Source of the DNA: Styela clava
Taxonomy: Eukaryota > Chordata > Ascidiacea > Stolidobranchia > Styelidae
Reading direction: 5' to 3'
DNA length: 64,000 nt
Assembly: GCF_964204865.1 (NCBI RefSeq)
Contig: NC_135263.1
Coordinates: 6,884,501-6,948,500 of the forward strand
This document shows, in pieces, positions 1-13,767 of the stretch; position 1 is the first letter of the stretch; each line of letters starts with the position of its first letter. The notes under the pieces are model-generated. The model saw only the letters and a list, made by a program, of their open reading frames with translations. It was not told the origin of the DNA and ran no database searches. The position numbers and the translations under genes are program-made.

Positions 1-1714
1 CAGATTATGTCATTTGAAGTCTTCCCAAATTGTAATTTTTTCTGCTCAATCGAAAATAAAAATCGAATTATCCCATGCATATTAACTACAAATCTCATTT
101 TATATTCCAGTAAAGTCATTTCCGATTATAAAATCGATTATTGTCATTTCTTTTTCAACGACCTTGTAAAAGTAGAATTGACTCTTGGGAACGTATAACT
201 AAGTACTTTTACCACACTCCCGTGTCAATAGTTCGTAGGTAACATCATAAATAGACTCTCAACACCGATGCGATCCAAAATTAGATAGAGACATAGATAT
301 ACTTGTGCCAAGACAGGCATTTGGGGATCTTCAAATGGACATTTCTCCATTTATCTCGTAGGTTAAATGCAAAAAGCTAACCAAGGACATCGCCAACACC
401 TATACCCAAATCTTGTTTGCATACTTTCCTAAAATACTTTTATCTTTGTTAATTACAATTTCTGTTGGCTATTTTGGCAAAAACCACTTCGAAAAATCAA
501 TTGTGTGGCCGTGGCCGGCCATTAGGCCTCCAGATCGCTACTAACGAACTAAATTCTAATATAAAATCTTCTTGCCTCCATTTTGTCTTTAATTGACGAC
601 TTCTACCTCGTCTGATGCTGTTTGTTTTATTTTTCAAAAAAGGCAGCTAAACAGAGGCAAGGTTGAATTTGTTTTAAACCACAGAGCAGGCGCGATCAAT
701 GCGAATTTTCGCAAAATTATTCACGCCCAATCGATGCGAATTATTCAAATAATTACGCAAATTCCATGTTCTGATGGCAGCGGCAGAAAACAATAAGTGT
801 AAATTCTATCTGCTGAACGAAGGCATATATACTATGCTATGGCTTTAATCTACTTACGTATTATCTCAGAAGCCGCAATAATAAAAATATGGGCAATGGA
901 TGAAACGAAAATACACTTTATTAAACTCTATCATGATTAAAACATTTTCAAACTCTTTCTCGTGATTCTTACCTAACTTAAACTGAGAAATGTTTTAACA
1001 TTTTCTAATTTAATGCTTAGTTTTAGTGTTAACCTAACACCCTTCCACAGCAATGTTGTTTTAGACTTGCGAAATCTCGGAAGTTCTTTCGCGTGTTTGC
1101 TTTTGAACACCCACACTTCGGTATGAATATGTATGCATTTATCGCCTTTCAACAACGCCCGGAGGAAGATTTGCGAACGAATTCGTTTAGTTTACACGGC
1201 TGGTGTGAAGAAGTAGATTAGTTGAGGATTTGACACGATAGCCTACATTCATTTAAAATTCCATGTTTTAATTCAACAGACGCATAGATATTTCTTAGGA
1301 AATAACGTGGCCATACCGCACACTAGCGGAAGGACTGTGATCGCGAACATGCACATGGCAATTTTCCGGATCCTGCAATCAAACACCGCGTTCTACTATA
1401 GATAGTTCATCGGAATATACCAGTGTTCTTCAAACTTCTTTCGTCACGACCAACTTGACACGGCCAAATGTTTTCACGATCTGAAAGCAACATTAAAATA
1501 AAATACTAAAATTGACAATTGCCTACCTTTAAAATCTTGGCTTTATTTCGGTGATCAGTACCGGTTCCAAATTTGATCGATATTTTGTTTTAACATAGTA
1601 ACGAAAAAAATTCTCCAGCGATCCCCATTTATCCCTTTCGCGGGATCGGGACCCCCAGTTGCTTGCACTTTGTTTTATCAAATAAGGTCAGTAGAGTATC
1701 TCTATACGTTAAAA
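1..1714. other. Intergenic, no gene seen
   Basis: The ORFs here are short and match no family I recognise. The sequence is AT-rich with homopolymer runs. I see no splice-bounded coding segment, tRNA or obvious repeat up to the hAT-type element that begins at 1715. Confidence 0.5.
1707..1714 (+). repeat. Left 8-bp target-site duplication of the hAT element
   Basis: CGTTAAAA, identical to 2556-2563 directly after the right terminus. Confidence 0.85.
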
Positions 1715-2555
1715 CAGTGGTTCTTAATCTTTGTGAGCCTGCCGAACCCCTGCGCTATTCTGCAAGCTCCCGCCGAACCCCATTGTACTGAACGGTTGAA
1801 ATTAGAAGCCAAACCGTAACGTCATAAAGCGGAAGCTAATTCTTGCAAGGTTATAGAATATGAACATTGTGATGAAACCTTAGATATCAATAACCATGTG
1901 GGAATAACCATTGTTTTGTCACAATGACGTTGGCGGCAGAATGAGCAGATGGTTTTTGTTGTATAAGTTATGCGGGTGAACAGGCGAAAACTGATAAAAA
2001 ATAACTTTGAAAATCCGAAAGATGATAATATACCCCATAAACGTTGGTAGTTCAAGCAATTTGTTCTCAAACTTTAAACTGCGCTGAAATGCGAATAAAA
2101 TCGTTTGCCAATTGTTTTATTTTACAGAAATAGAGATAGGATTAATTCGGCGCCATATCGAGGTTGTCCTGAATGGATCATAATAATTTCGGGTAAAGCT
2201 CTGCGATAAACTATTCCTTGTCGCAAATTTATCACCTAGTGAAATTCAAACACGCTATGATTTTGCATTCATTCATGTACAATTACTGCCTATCTTCGAT
2301 TTATCCGTAAAATTGAGTTAAATTTTATTAGTACGGTAGAATATGAATAAGGGTAACACCAATTAATTGTTCCATTCAATTGTTCAAGTCATTAGTAGTT
2401 AGTCATCATGAACTATAGTTATTTTTGCATAATTAGTATGCATGGTGATAAAAAAGTCTCATAATATGCAACTGTTTCAGAGCACCTTCGTCGAACCCCT
2501 GGAACAGCTCCACCGAACCCCAGGGGTTCGATCGAACCCAGTTTAAGAACCACTG
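1715..2555. mobile_element. Non-autonomous hAT-type DNA transposon, 841 bp
   Basis: Both ends begin CAGTGGTTCTTAA when read inward (13 identical bases). The element is flanked by a perfect 8-bp direct repeat CGTTAAAA at 1707-1714 and 2556-2563. The 8-bp target duplication and a CAG-type terminus are the hallmarks of hAT elements. Subterminal regions repeat the motif CGAACCCC several times, which may be transposase-binding repeats. No intact transposase frame is present; the longest internal ORF (1822-2070, minus) is not recognisable. I therefore read it as a MITE-like, internally deleted copy. The perfect duplication suggests a fairly recent insertion. Confidence 0.85.
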
Positions 2556-2563
2556 CGTTAAAA
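2556..2563 (+). repeat. Right 8-bp target-site duplication of the hAT element
   Basis: CGTTAAAA, identical to 1707-1714. Confidence 0.85.
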
Positions 2564-4115
2564 GATACATAGCTAAGTAAATAGTTTGCAAACATTTGCT
2601 TCTTTTGGATCAAAGTTTCTCAAAACTTGATAAACGCCCTTCGAAACAGTTGAATAAAGATTAGGTCATATTCTATATTATGGAGACCACTTCATTTAAC
2701 ACAAACTGGCAGTGGCTCGATTATACAGATTGATGGGAGAGAATTTGACATTTCTTGCCTAAATAATATTACATTAAATGCATTGGCCCAAAGCACGTGT
2801 CGTGTGGTTTTCATTTAAAACCAGTATGATTCTTATCTCGGAAAGTACCGGTAGCGTACTGACATTTTTTGAAAATATCCTACGCATTCATTGAATACTC
2901 TTTTGAAAATTCCATCAACTTATTTTTCTCAGACTGCGTATATAGGATTTGGATGTTGAAAAATACGATTTAAATACAAATACGTTTAATACATGGCCTC
3001 CTTTGATTAGTTGCACGCACAAAATCAATTCGCAAACTGTGGCCATGCCCATGGATGTATATGTATAAGATAAGTGTAAGTGGTGTCTTTGATAACATAG
3101 TGTTATTTACATCAGATATATACTAGTAAGCAGCGGAAAAGTCAGGTTTTTAATCTATTGTTCAAATTGGAGGATCTGGGACACGGGTCCCAACGCCGCT
3201 ACAACGCTGTTTCGATCGATTTCAATATTATACTACTAGATGGCGCTGTCATTCAATAAAATTCTCGCTTGACGGCTTGTCGACATAGATGAAATCGTTA
3301 ATCACCATTCATAACACACACGAAGGTACAATCAACTACTTCTTTCATGTATATTATAACTTGAATGGCAAAAAACAGTTTTCATTTCGTTTCGATGATG
3401 AATCACAAACCCACTTTACCCTTTGAATTCGCTAGCCAAAGTTGCATGTAACCAACTCGGTTTAAAACTGAGAAGAATATTGAAAATCAATTTCCCCGAA
3501 ATTTATTGTTTAAAATATGACATAGTTTGTAGGGTATTTTAGCAAAAATAACAATGGAAGACTAGATATAACTTACTATTGAAAATGTCACTATTAACGT
3601 AAAATAAAAAATGGTGTTCAAGCTTTGGTTGTCCAATTATTTTGTAGTAATACTTTATTTTAACTATTTTTTTAACAAACCTTGTGTGTTTTAACCATAT
3701 TCTTTTTTCATCAAAACATTTTCTTTTGTTTTTATCTGTTCGAGCAGGAAGTAGCATCGCTTTTTTGGTCTAGTGAACGGCCTGATTTTTAAATGAAAAT
3801 CGTTCGCACGCACCATAGCAAATATTTTAAATAGTTCGCGGAATTTTTGTACAGCGTTATTTCTTGACCCAACACAAAATGTATAGCCCACAAAAATTTT
3901 TGCTGCAAAACAAAAAATGCGAATAAAAAATGAGCGGTTTTACACCTGTACTGAGAATGGTTTGCAGAACAGCAGAGTTCGATGAAATTGAATTTACTCA
4001 AACAAATTCAGACCTTTTCTTCGATCAAGAGTTTAATATGAAGTGAAACTATGTATTTTCAAAACCATCAATCTTTTAGTTGTAATATAGCTTGAAGTTA
4101 AAAACAATGGTATAT
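2564..4115. other. Intergenic, no gene seen
   Basis: Only short shadow-like ORFs. No domain, RNA gene or bounded repeat was recognised. Confidence 0.45.
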
Positions 4116-4216
4116 CTCCTGGGTTTGGTGGGCATGAGAATTGAACTCAATAAATCTTAATTGTAGCGCTAACATAGTTAGGCTAGAAGCCTAACCACTG
4201 AACAATTTGTATGAGC
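4116..4216 (-). repeat. tRNA-derived SINE-like or pseudo-tRNA sequence
   Basis: Read on the minus strand, the segment contains TTCAGTGGTTAGG, which resembles a polymerase III A box and tRNA D-arm. About 55 nt later comes GAGTTCAATTCTC, which resembles a B box and T-loop (consensus GGTTCRANNCC). The spacing fits a tRNA head. The arms do not close into a full cloverleaf by eye, so a tRNA-derived SINE or decayed tRNA is more likely than a working tRNA gene. Boundaries are approximate. Confidence 0.45.
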
Positions 4217-7200
4217 CATGGCATTAGAATATTTTCAGTCACTTCATTCATTTTAAAAAGCGGATAATAATAAAATCGATAGAAGAAGGGAGGAAAAAAC
4301 AAACCAATATTTGACAGGGATATGCAACCGAAAAAGGTAGGGGGAGTGTATAAAGTTTAAACTGGCTTAACCTATTGAATTCTGAGTAAAAGGGACAAGA
4401 GGCTCATGTAACATCATACCTAAAATATTTCTGTACCATTCCTCCGACTTCAATTTCATCGAATTAGTGTCGGATAAGGTTTCATGCGCAACAAAGCTGA
4501 AATTGCAATAAGCTTAGATTGTTTTAAAATCTGATGCTAGGCTTTCGACAAGTTTTTTGATAAATGTTTTTCATGTCCGTCCGGTATATAAGTCCGGTGG
4601 TATATTGAAAAAATCAGCCCCCTGTTTCATGTAAAAATTATATACATATATGTAAATTATGTGCAAGTCAAAAAGTCCAAATTCTGACGATCTTAGTTTT
4701 TATTTCTAATATGTAAATATGACTCTGATGTCATTGGTAGATCACCGCAATTGCTGTGTCTGATCCAAGAATAGAGCAAAATCCCAATTAAGCACAATGT
4801 ACCAGTTCTATCTTGTGGCGATGGACGTATTAATATGAATATATATCTATATTTCAATAAATACAAAATTTGAAAAACATCTTGTTCGAAGCTTTTTATC
4901 GTATCTGGTGCTTCGTCAAATAATCCATCTATTTTTCGTTGCAAAGGGCTTCCAATAGTTTGGGCCTTCTGGTTTTAACCTGTAGAAAAAAGTTTGATGG
5001 AAACCATAAAGCAATTCGTCTGTTTTATAATTTTTCTTCATTTTTTGGAGTTTACCGCATATTCAAGAAAACGCGATGTTCGCCAGGCAACAACTCGACC
5101 GACAATTGCGGAATTTTCAGGTGAATTTCTGGAAGGCCGGTCGTAAATAAACCCAAATTCAATTGCCAACCTCACTTCGGTTACTTAAGCGCATAGTGAA
5201 CGCAAAACGTTTTATTATTGATGCAAGGTATTTAATGAAATCGAAAAGAAAGTACGAATATTTATTGCCTGTGGGACCATTTTTTTGCATCATAAAATAA
5301 ACCGAAATCCTGATGATTGAAAATTCTAAGAAACAGGTCAACATTGACAAAACTTTTACTTTATATTAGTGAAAATATAAATTCTGAATTCATATCCCAA
5401 AGTAAAGTTATTTCTATTTAGATATCTAAGATATTTAAGTCTAGTTTTGAACCTTTTTGTTTCTGCTCGTCTTGTATGATGATGATTCATTCTTTGATAT
5501 ATTTTATATTTAGATTACAGTTCGGATTCCCAAATATCTTGAGGCTGATACGGCGACTTGCAAATGCAAACAATGATGAACTAAATTAGTATACAATTAT
5601 AAACCTAGTTAAGATATTTTAATAAACTTAACACGTTGTTATAAAAGACAGTGCAATGTCTGTAGAAATCTATGCCGCCATCTTAAGGAAAATAGCAATC
5701 CATCACATCCGTACATTCGTGACTATAATCAACTTTTGACCTCGAAATAAACCCGATGGAGTTTTCGAAGGTTGTATCTTTTTTACCGCATGCATATACA
5801 TACACGAAACGAAAAAGATTTATGCAAATATCATAATACGGAATATCAATATTTAACTGGGCAAGAAACTTTAAAATGAAAATCGTCGGATTTTTTTTTA
5901 GAAAGGATAAATATATGGATTAACCTTGAAATGCATTTTAAATATCAGTTTTGGATGTAAGTTACAATGTTTCACATCCAATTTTGAGTTATTGTGTTAA
6001 ATTTTTGCACAACATACTATTTTACTACATTTTATCCAAATTTTTATACCTGGCATGTCATGGACACGGCCTGTAACTCCGTGAACAATTTAGTTGTTAT
6101 GTATATATAAATACACTGTATCCATAAAAATGATGTATCCCTATTCTTCTTTTTAAAAAAAGTCGGTATCCCGACCAAAATATTGTTACAAAAATTACGT
6201 TATAAAGCTATAAGGAAAGGAAATTGTCAAAATCAGTATATTATATCTGCATTGGTACATGGACGACGATTTCTTCTCGCCGTCCGAGCCGGCAAATTAA
6301 AAGAAGAATTCTTACAGGCAAGCGATGACGGAGGTTAAAATTGATAGGTTTGTGGAATAGTTTACAATGAGAAATAAAAGTTGGACGCGAAAAAGGCGGT
6401 TCGCTCTGGTATTTCTCTCGTAGTTCCTCTCACGCTATCTTGTTTTCGTTTTAGTCGAAATAAACAGGGGGAAGCGATGAAACAACGCGATAAAGGGACA
6501 CTGGCTTAGTGGATTATGAATTGACTTTTCGAGTTCCAAATTTAAAATATACTTTTAATATAGCGGGCTTGGCATATATGATCCAAATATCAACATCGCT
6601 TGTTCAGATGGAAAACTATATAAGAATTAGTTTGGTTGCCTTTGTGTTAGCATAAGGCGTGAGGTTATTATAAGGCTCAACTCGACTATAGATCGTGGTC
6701 GTACTGCTGTTTGGCTATTGTAGGTAGACCTTTTGTGTGTCACTCAATGTATATAAACGAGTATTTGGCGTTAACGAGCTTTCATGAGGATCTCTCGTAA
6801 TGGGTCAGAATGCATGTGCAGATTTGCGAAAGAAGTGCATGCGTTTAACACTGATTGTGTTATAACTTTAATTTATCAGCGGGGTAATTTGTGTGAGTTA
6901 GGTATATCTGTATTCAAGGTATAAGAGAAACTGTAGATCTTAACTGTAGAATTGTAAACTTACGTCTTTAGGCGTCATAAGTGCTGTTATAAGTACTCCA
7001 CAGTTTTTCATTTCGAGTTTCAAAACCCGATTACCTTCTGAGACTAGCGAACTTTCTTATTACTCTATTACTCTTCCTATTAAACTGTAACAACGCGCGA
7101 CGAAGGGTTAGTTGCTGAGACTACCAGGCTACTGAGAACTATTAGTAATATTATTATATAATATTAGGAAATTAGTTAAATGTTAGTAGATAGTTGATGA

Positions 7201-10200
7201 AAACACGGATTTAGGATAAATTCTAAAAGTAGTAAAGGTAATAGAGTAAAATACCGTTTGAACTGTTTGAATGTTCAGAACAAAATCGAGAGGAATGTTC
7301 GCGGTTTGTTTAGATTCTGAAATGACGGTGGATTTCTTAGAATGAACTTTGTGGCGAGTTCATAATGCCCTGTTATTACCTAGGCTTTTGGTTAATGAAT
7401 GGCACTTCAAGTTTTTTTGATGTTGCTTTTTTATACTTTCGCCATTTTCAAATATTTGCCATCTTATAGCTATTGCTAATTTGGACCTTCATGTACCGGT
7501 ACCGTCAGATTTGGCATCGAGCGTCTATGATCAGTTTTCTTGGTTATACCAAGCTTACCCAGTTGTACGTCCAGTAGCGTACTATCTAAATCAAAATCAT
7601 TTTATGAACGTTACTATTTCGATATTATTATTAGCTGTATGACTATGGCGAAAATCAGATATGCTATTAGGATTTATATTCAAAAAGATATATCATTTCA
7701 CCTCTATTTTGACATCCATCCTTCGGCATTCATCCATCAAATCTAATGGCGATACTGAATTGGAACTTGATCGGCTTTTAATGAGTGCCCACTATCACGG
7801 TAAATACGTCTCGATGATATCAAAATGAATTGTCGTGGTGGGTCATACTTCACTGATTCAGGGGTAATTTGTGCATAGAGCAAAAGTATAAAGACGCTCT
7901 TTACAACTGAGAGAGCATAGAAGATACTCTTGCGCAATATAATTGGTACTTTGTCACGAAACTCTTGGGGATACTTAAGAATATGTTCAATGATTGACTT
8001 TGCGAAATGATGATGCGCGGCCGCAATCGGAAGAAAACACTCAATAATGAATTGCCGGCAAAAAGGCAAGACTAGGTAGTAAGTACCACGGAGTGTGGTG
8101 TGCATATAATTTATGATATGACCCTCCTCTATCGGGTTGAGGCTGGCCACTTTTCTCAGTCTGAAAAGCCGAGTGTAGTATTGGAATTTCTATTCCGTGT
8201 GTTTTTGAGTCATCTCCTAACTTCCGTTACTTCAGCCCATAGAATTTGACCGTTTCCTCCTTCAAAATTAAACGTGAAAATTTATTGTATTTACACGTAA
8301 TTTTAAACTTGCATATAAAAGAAGTTTACACGCCATGCCACCGAATATAAATTTTCAAATCAATAATGTTCATGTGGCCTACGGTTGATGACCTTTTGAA
8401 TTTTATTGTGGTATCTTATATCTCAATTAAAATGTCGTTGAAGCGTAATATATGTTTGTTGTTTCAAATTTTAAAATCTATGTCTTATATTGTCAATTAT
8501 TCACCTAAAACATTTTATTTTTGGTATTTTGTAATGACAGTGATAGAATTAATTTTACGTTAAACTTCATGCTTTTTCTTAACATTACCCATTTTTCAGA
8601 TTGATATCCCTTATTGTCACTTTCAGTTTACTTGGACAAACACAATAACGTGTCCATAAATAAATATATTTTTGCCTTCTCGCCAATTCAACCTAAAATG
8701 GTATCGATCAAATACAGGCCATACTCGATCAAACGCACAAAATAAAGTAGTTTTCTGAATACTAAACGATAGGTCACGTTTTGGCGATTTCTCAAAACCG
8801 CGGATGTGGCGTGCTGTATTTGTTTGAACTTTCAAATAGTCTATCTCTGTCAACACTAGTAATAGTGGGAAAATTATTTTCTATTTCTTGCCAAATCTGA
8901 CCGAATGCTGAGTTTTTTTTATATACCTCAATATGTTGGCTTCGCGGGTTGTAAATCTTGTTTTCAAAATTCATGTCCCAAGTTTTCTACCTCAGTCACC
9001 TTTGTATCGAAAATATTTCGTCCTTCCAAATGATAGTAGCCACATATGTTTATCATAGGTCTTGTTCGGGCAAAATGCTCAAAACTGCATTGATTTTGAC
9101 AGCGAAATAGAATGTTCTTTACTTGATTGGGTGGGTATACGTGAGAAAGTATTTGAATTCGAATCTACGAGCATCATACGCATACACCATTTGCATTACA
9201 ATAATGTGGTTATAAGATATCTTCATGTAATTACTGCAATGTTTTGCGAATGTTCACCTGATATTATGCCGTCATCGAATCTTGATTGACGTAATTAAAG
9301 GAGTAATGCTCAAATGTATTGGTGATTTTGGTTTTCAAATATAAGTTACGGATCGACATAATTCTACATTCCGATGATATTTTTCAATTTGTTTCGAGTA
9401 TAAAAAACATTACAATGAAACGCATTTCAACGTATTTCGTCGTTGATAAAACACACATTTTGAAGTTTTTGAGGCGTAGTCTGTTTGAATGAGGATATGA
9501 ACAAGTAGTCACGGATACTCATCTGGTGTTTCTTTCCCGTTCGGCACAGACAATACATATTTTACACCGGATTTCCATACCGGAGATTACTTCTCAACAG
9601 TGCTGATTTCGTATCTATTACGGGGTAATGTCAGTCGTTGAATTTGAGTGCAGCGCATTAAATAAAGTATTTGAAAACAAACTAATTATAAATCGGGTTA
9701 ATGATAGCTAAATGAACGGATACACCGTTGCCCGAGGCAAATTATTTCATTTGGAGATTTCTCCTGAATCCTATCACTAGCGTGTGGCGATATGTGGTTA
9801 ATGAATGCGTTATGCAAGGGCCGATTGTGATGACTTTACTTATCAATTTATTACATATAAAATTGCATGACGACATTGCATGCTTGTGTGGTGAAGTTCA
9901 TTAGTGGAGTATAGCTAGCTCTGGTCACCTCTCTGAAGCTTCAATGTGAAGTAACTATGGTTGAACGCATTCGTTTTTTCTATATTGCATATTACGTACC
10001 AAATCTTTCTATAAGACGCTCAAGTGATGAGGGCGAAGTCTACAGATTATATTATGTGGATTGCCTGCTAATACATTTCGTATAGAGCACAGGACGTATG
10101 TAGAAAAATATAAAAGTACACTGCTTCACTGTACCGGTTTATTAAGATTCTTATTACCTATTATTTTTTTCTGTACATCGGAATAGTGGGATATTAGGCG

Positions 10201-13200
10201 ATTTCATTAGAAATTGCAAGTGGGAAGTTAATTAACTTATGGTCATATCTGATACTAGACTAGATTACTATTTACTTTCTAAATTACTTCCATAGGATCG
10301 CTATAACCTTTTGGTGGAGGATTTATTAGAATTTCGTAATGGCTTCAAGCGATTTCGCGTTAGCGCTGATAGCTTCCATCATTCAATATAATGAGAGAAA
10401 AAAGTTCGTTTCGTTTTTTTTTACCAGGGCCATAGTTGGCGTAGTCTCTCTACTCCGCGTGTCAATAATCCACGGTAGCGTGCACGAATTGCGTGTGAAG
10501 TATCGGCTATAACCGAGCCTTATCGTGCAATCACCATGAGCACTCAAAGCATAAGATTGTGTTGTGTGTAAATGTGGTTCTAGTAAATAAATGTTAAATG
10601 AGAAAACAAACACTATTCACGTGCGTGCGAGTCACAGCCAAGCCACAGAGTGGATTTATGTACTTTTGCTTTATTACTTTTCAATATTGGAATAGTGGGT
10701 CAAAAAAGGTCACATCATAAATGTATGGAAAACGTTAGGCGTTTACAGATCACCATGAACAACTCCACCTTAAACGAGTACTATGGCACATGGGTCAGTT
10801 AGGGTTGAAGTTCAAGTCATTCTGTTATGATTTGAATTGCTCTCAATCGATGCTAGTTCAGGCCCAGGAGGAGCGGGATACATTGGCGCCAAGCTATACT
10901 AGCACTGTTACTCGTATATATATTACGAGATTCAAAACATTCTCATATTTCGTCACGAAAAACGTGAAAACGTCAGTGTAAATCCTATTATAAATCACGC
11001 GATTGCTTCCCACGGAATATTTGAACTCGTCGCCAAATGTACATAATATAAAACTAATGATTTCATTCATCTGGCAGTCCAGCGGTAGCCAGACACGTTT
11101 CATTTCGGTTTCACTACATTTTATTTTTTTATATTTTCAAGTATATTTTAAATATAAAATTTGCGTCATTGCAAGTCATAATTAATATTCAATAGTACGT
11201 ATTCGTGCAGCGTTTCATTATTGAAGTATTGACTTATTTTACGTGCTTGAATTGTGTCGAAATCACGTGATCGCGTGAGAAGAGAATAGGTTTCTTCTCT
11301 TCGTTCAACTTTGTAATTAGCGGTCGGAAGAGTGAAGTATGACCGCAATGTGACACAGCAGATAACTAACCTAGGCTCGCATGCAACTAAAAGTGCCGAT
11401 AAATAAATATTAGTTATTATGCTTAAGCTGACGATTTTATTTTCGACTCTACATGGCACGCAATATAAAAGATTTGGCTTAAACAATCTAATCTGGTAAT
11501 TCCGATTATCATGTTTGACAACACAGGGCCTTTTATTCGCTATTTGAATACTAAACTTCATCAAAAAAATTTAATTGTATTAAAATACATACATAATATA
11601 TTCTAGTTCAAGTTTGCATGTATTCAAAACAAAAATGTCGTATTTTACCCTGTTGCATATTTGATTTCGTTGGAGAAATGCGTGAATGCTTACTTTGGCC
11701 TTGTGTATTCTTTGTACAATGTGCACACTCACGACCAATGCAAAATCTCAAGTCTGGATGCCGTCAGTCTACTGGTATTGGAAAACGCGACACGCACATA
11801 CCAAGGAAAGAGACACCGTTGCCATTCTTGAAACCCGACCCGAAGGTTCGCGTGCCAAATTGTAGTTTGTTAAATATCTATTTTCGGACGCTAACACGAT
11901 GCGGTTTTCCAATTTAGACCAATAGAGATATATTTACACGATTAAATGAATTAATTACCACGGCGTCGATTTACTATGTTATTAAAAATCCCAGACGACC
12001 AACTTCACTGAGATAGTTTGAAGATCTGAACAAAAACTGTTATTCAAATCTGTAATCAAATATCAAATCGGATAATTTAATAGGTTTAAATTTAAATCAA
12101 TTGTCAAAATAATATATGGTATTTATGATATTTTGAGTGCACAATACCATGAGAAGTCTATATAACATTTTTAGTCGTAGAAGCCAGAAGGTTACGCGAC
12201 CTTTTTGAAATTCAGAATAGTAACATTGCATGTGATTGATTGCAGCTCGAAAAGTTGACATTTCACGTTAAATCTCGGTATAGAACAATATATATAAATG
12301 ACTTTGATTTCACTTTGCAATTGAAAGTTATCACGCAATGTAACTAACGCGCATAACATTATGGCAAAGTCATTATATGACAGTCAATGAATGAATTATT
12401 TATGAACAATGGTTGCTGATTGACAAATTAATTTTTCATAAGCCCTGACCTGGTTCAGAAATTTTACTCATTCTTTTAATTTAAATTGCTATTTAAGCCA
12501 CTTAAAAATGGGAAATATTTGGAATTATTGGTAAATGCAATAACGATATGTAAAAAAAAATAACCAATAACGATATGTAGTTATTTTTAACGTGAAAAAA
12601 CATTGACAAGTTTTGATGTGATTATTTTATTATCAGCAGTGAATTTCCCACTTTTAAATTGCAAGTGTGAGTTTGCTTTGAATAAGCGTACATAAACGTG
12701 TAACCGAGCGAACTGGAATTGTACTTCCTAGCTGCATGTGAAATTTATTACGAATAATTTTACGATCCTTTTTGTTTGATCTATCGCATCGAAATATAGT
12801 TTGTCATACTGTTTATTTCTTTTTATTGGTGTAACGTGTAGGCTATTACCAATGCATATTTGTTGTCATTTTCAAGAATTCAATAAAAGTCGTGCCCGAT
12901 TTGTCTTCCCGAGTAGTCGTGTACTGTTATAATACATTTAAACTTTACTCTTACACAATTGATGCCATTGATAATACTCGGAGCTTAATACTTTGTGCTT
13001 TTGTTATATTGTGAACTGTCGTCGTATAGTCACGCTGTGTTATAAAGAATAATAATACGCGGCGGAAGTGAGATACCTTTTGGAGATCCATTTGATGATT
13101 GAGTCAAAATAGACCAAATTATTGTGGCTGAAATAATATGTCTAACCAGTTAACGCGTTAGCAGACTTTGAGTTCATCCTACCCGCTTAGAATATATATG

Positions 13201-13767
13201 TTTTTACGCTTCGAGAAATTTCTTCCGCTCATTTCAGTATTCACTAAGAAAGTATATATATAATACTGAAGAAAAGTCTGTTAAATTTAATTAGAAAGGA
13301 AGCACTTTGTGAATCGAAAATAAGTTTCAAAAGAGGGTTTTGAATGCACATGTTTTATGATGATTTTCATACCATCCTCAATCATTATGGTTGAAAAAAT
13401 TCATGGACTTGGACTAATCAAGAAAGAAAAGCGTGGATGAAATAGACAAACACTCTTCATTGTAATTTCTAGATTTTATTGTCCTGTCCTGACCCATCTT
13501 GTGGTTGTCATCCATGGCGAATTATTTTTTCCAGAGAGAAAATAAATTCAGTCGAATATATCGTATAGATGAGCTAAACGTTTTCAAATACACCAGATGC
13601 TTACCGTGCTGAGAGCATCGTACAGCGCCGACACGATATTTTCTCTAAATTTAAAATCAAATTTGTTTTTAGCTTGCAGTGGTTTATGAAGTGTGGTATA
13701 AAGCGGATAGAGTATTTTAGCGCTGATTGCGAATGAAGGTCATCCGCGTATATAAAAAGCCTTGGAA
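4217..13767. other. Long intergenic stretch upstream of the first P450
   Basis: About 9.5 kb without a gene I can support. The longest frames (7743-8150 and 11166-11564, both minus) lack recognisable motifs, and the first starts from GTG. The part nearest the P450 probably contains its promoter. I see GCGTG cores at 13431 and, inverted, at 13032, but neither has the full xenobiotic-response context. Confidence 0.4.
13751..13757 (+). promoter_or_regulatory. TATA-like box just upstream of the first P450 start codon
   Basis: TATAAAA lies only 10 bp before the ATG at 13768. A TATA box normally directs initiation about 30 bp downstream, which would fall inside the coding region here. Either the motif is incidental, with the true start site further upstream, or the first ATG is left out of some transcripts and the in-frame ATG at 13843 is used. 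The latter would remove half of the membrane anchor, so I favour an incidental motif. Confidence 0.25.

Noticed and set aside
4693..4944. 83-codon minus-strand frame with a tidy, less AT-biased middle
   Set aside because: No family recognised. The less biased sequence might be an old repeat, but I could not find a second copy in the window.
7743..8150. 135-codon minus-strand frame
   Set aside because: Starts from GTG, has no recognisable motif, no convincing splice sites and no neighbours that would make it an exon.
11166..11564. 132-codon minus-strand frame
   Set aside because: Although long, its composition looks like translated AT-rich DNA. No domain was seen, and it may be part of a repeat.
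13762..13767. TTG GAA extension giving an earlier start for P450 gene A
   Set aside because: TTG is not a normal eukaryotic start. The ATG at 13768 directly follows in frame.
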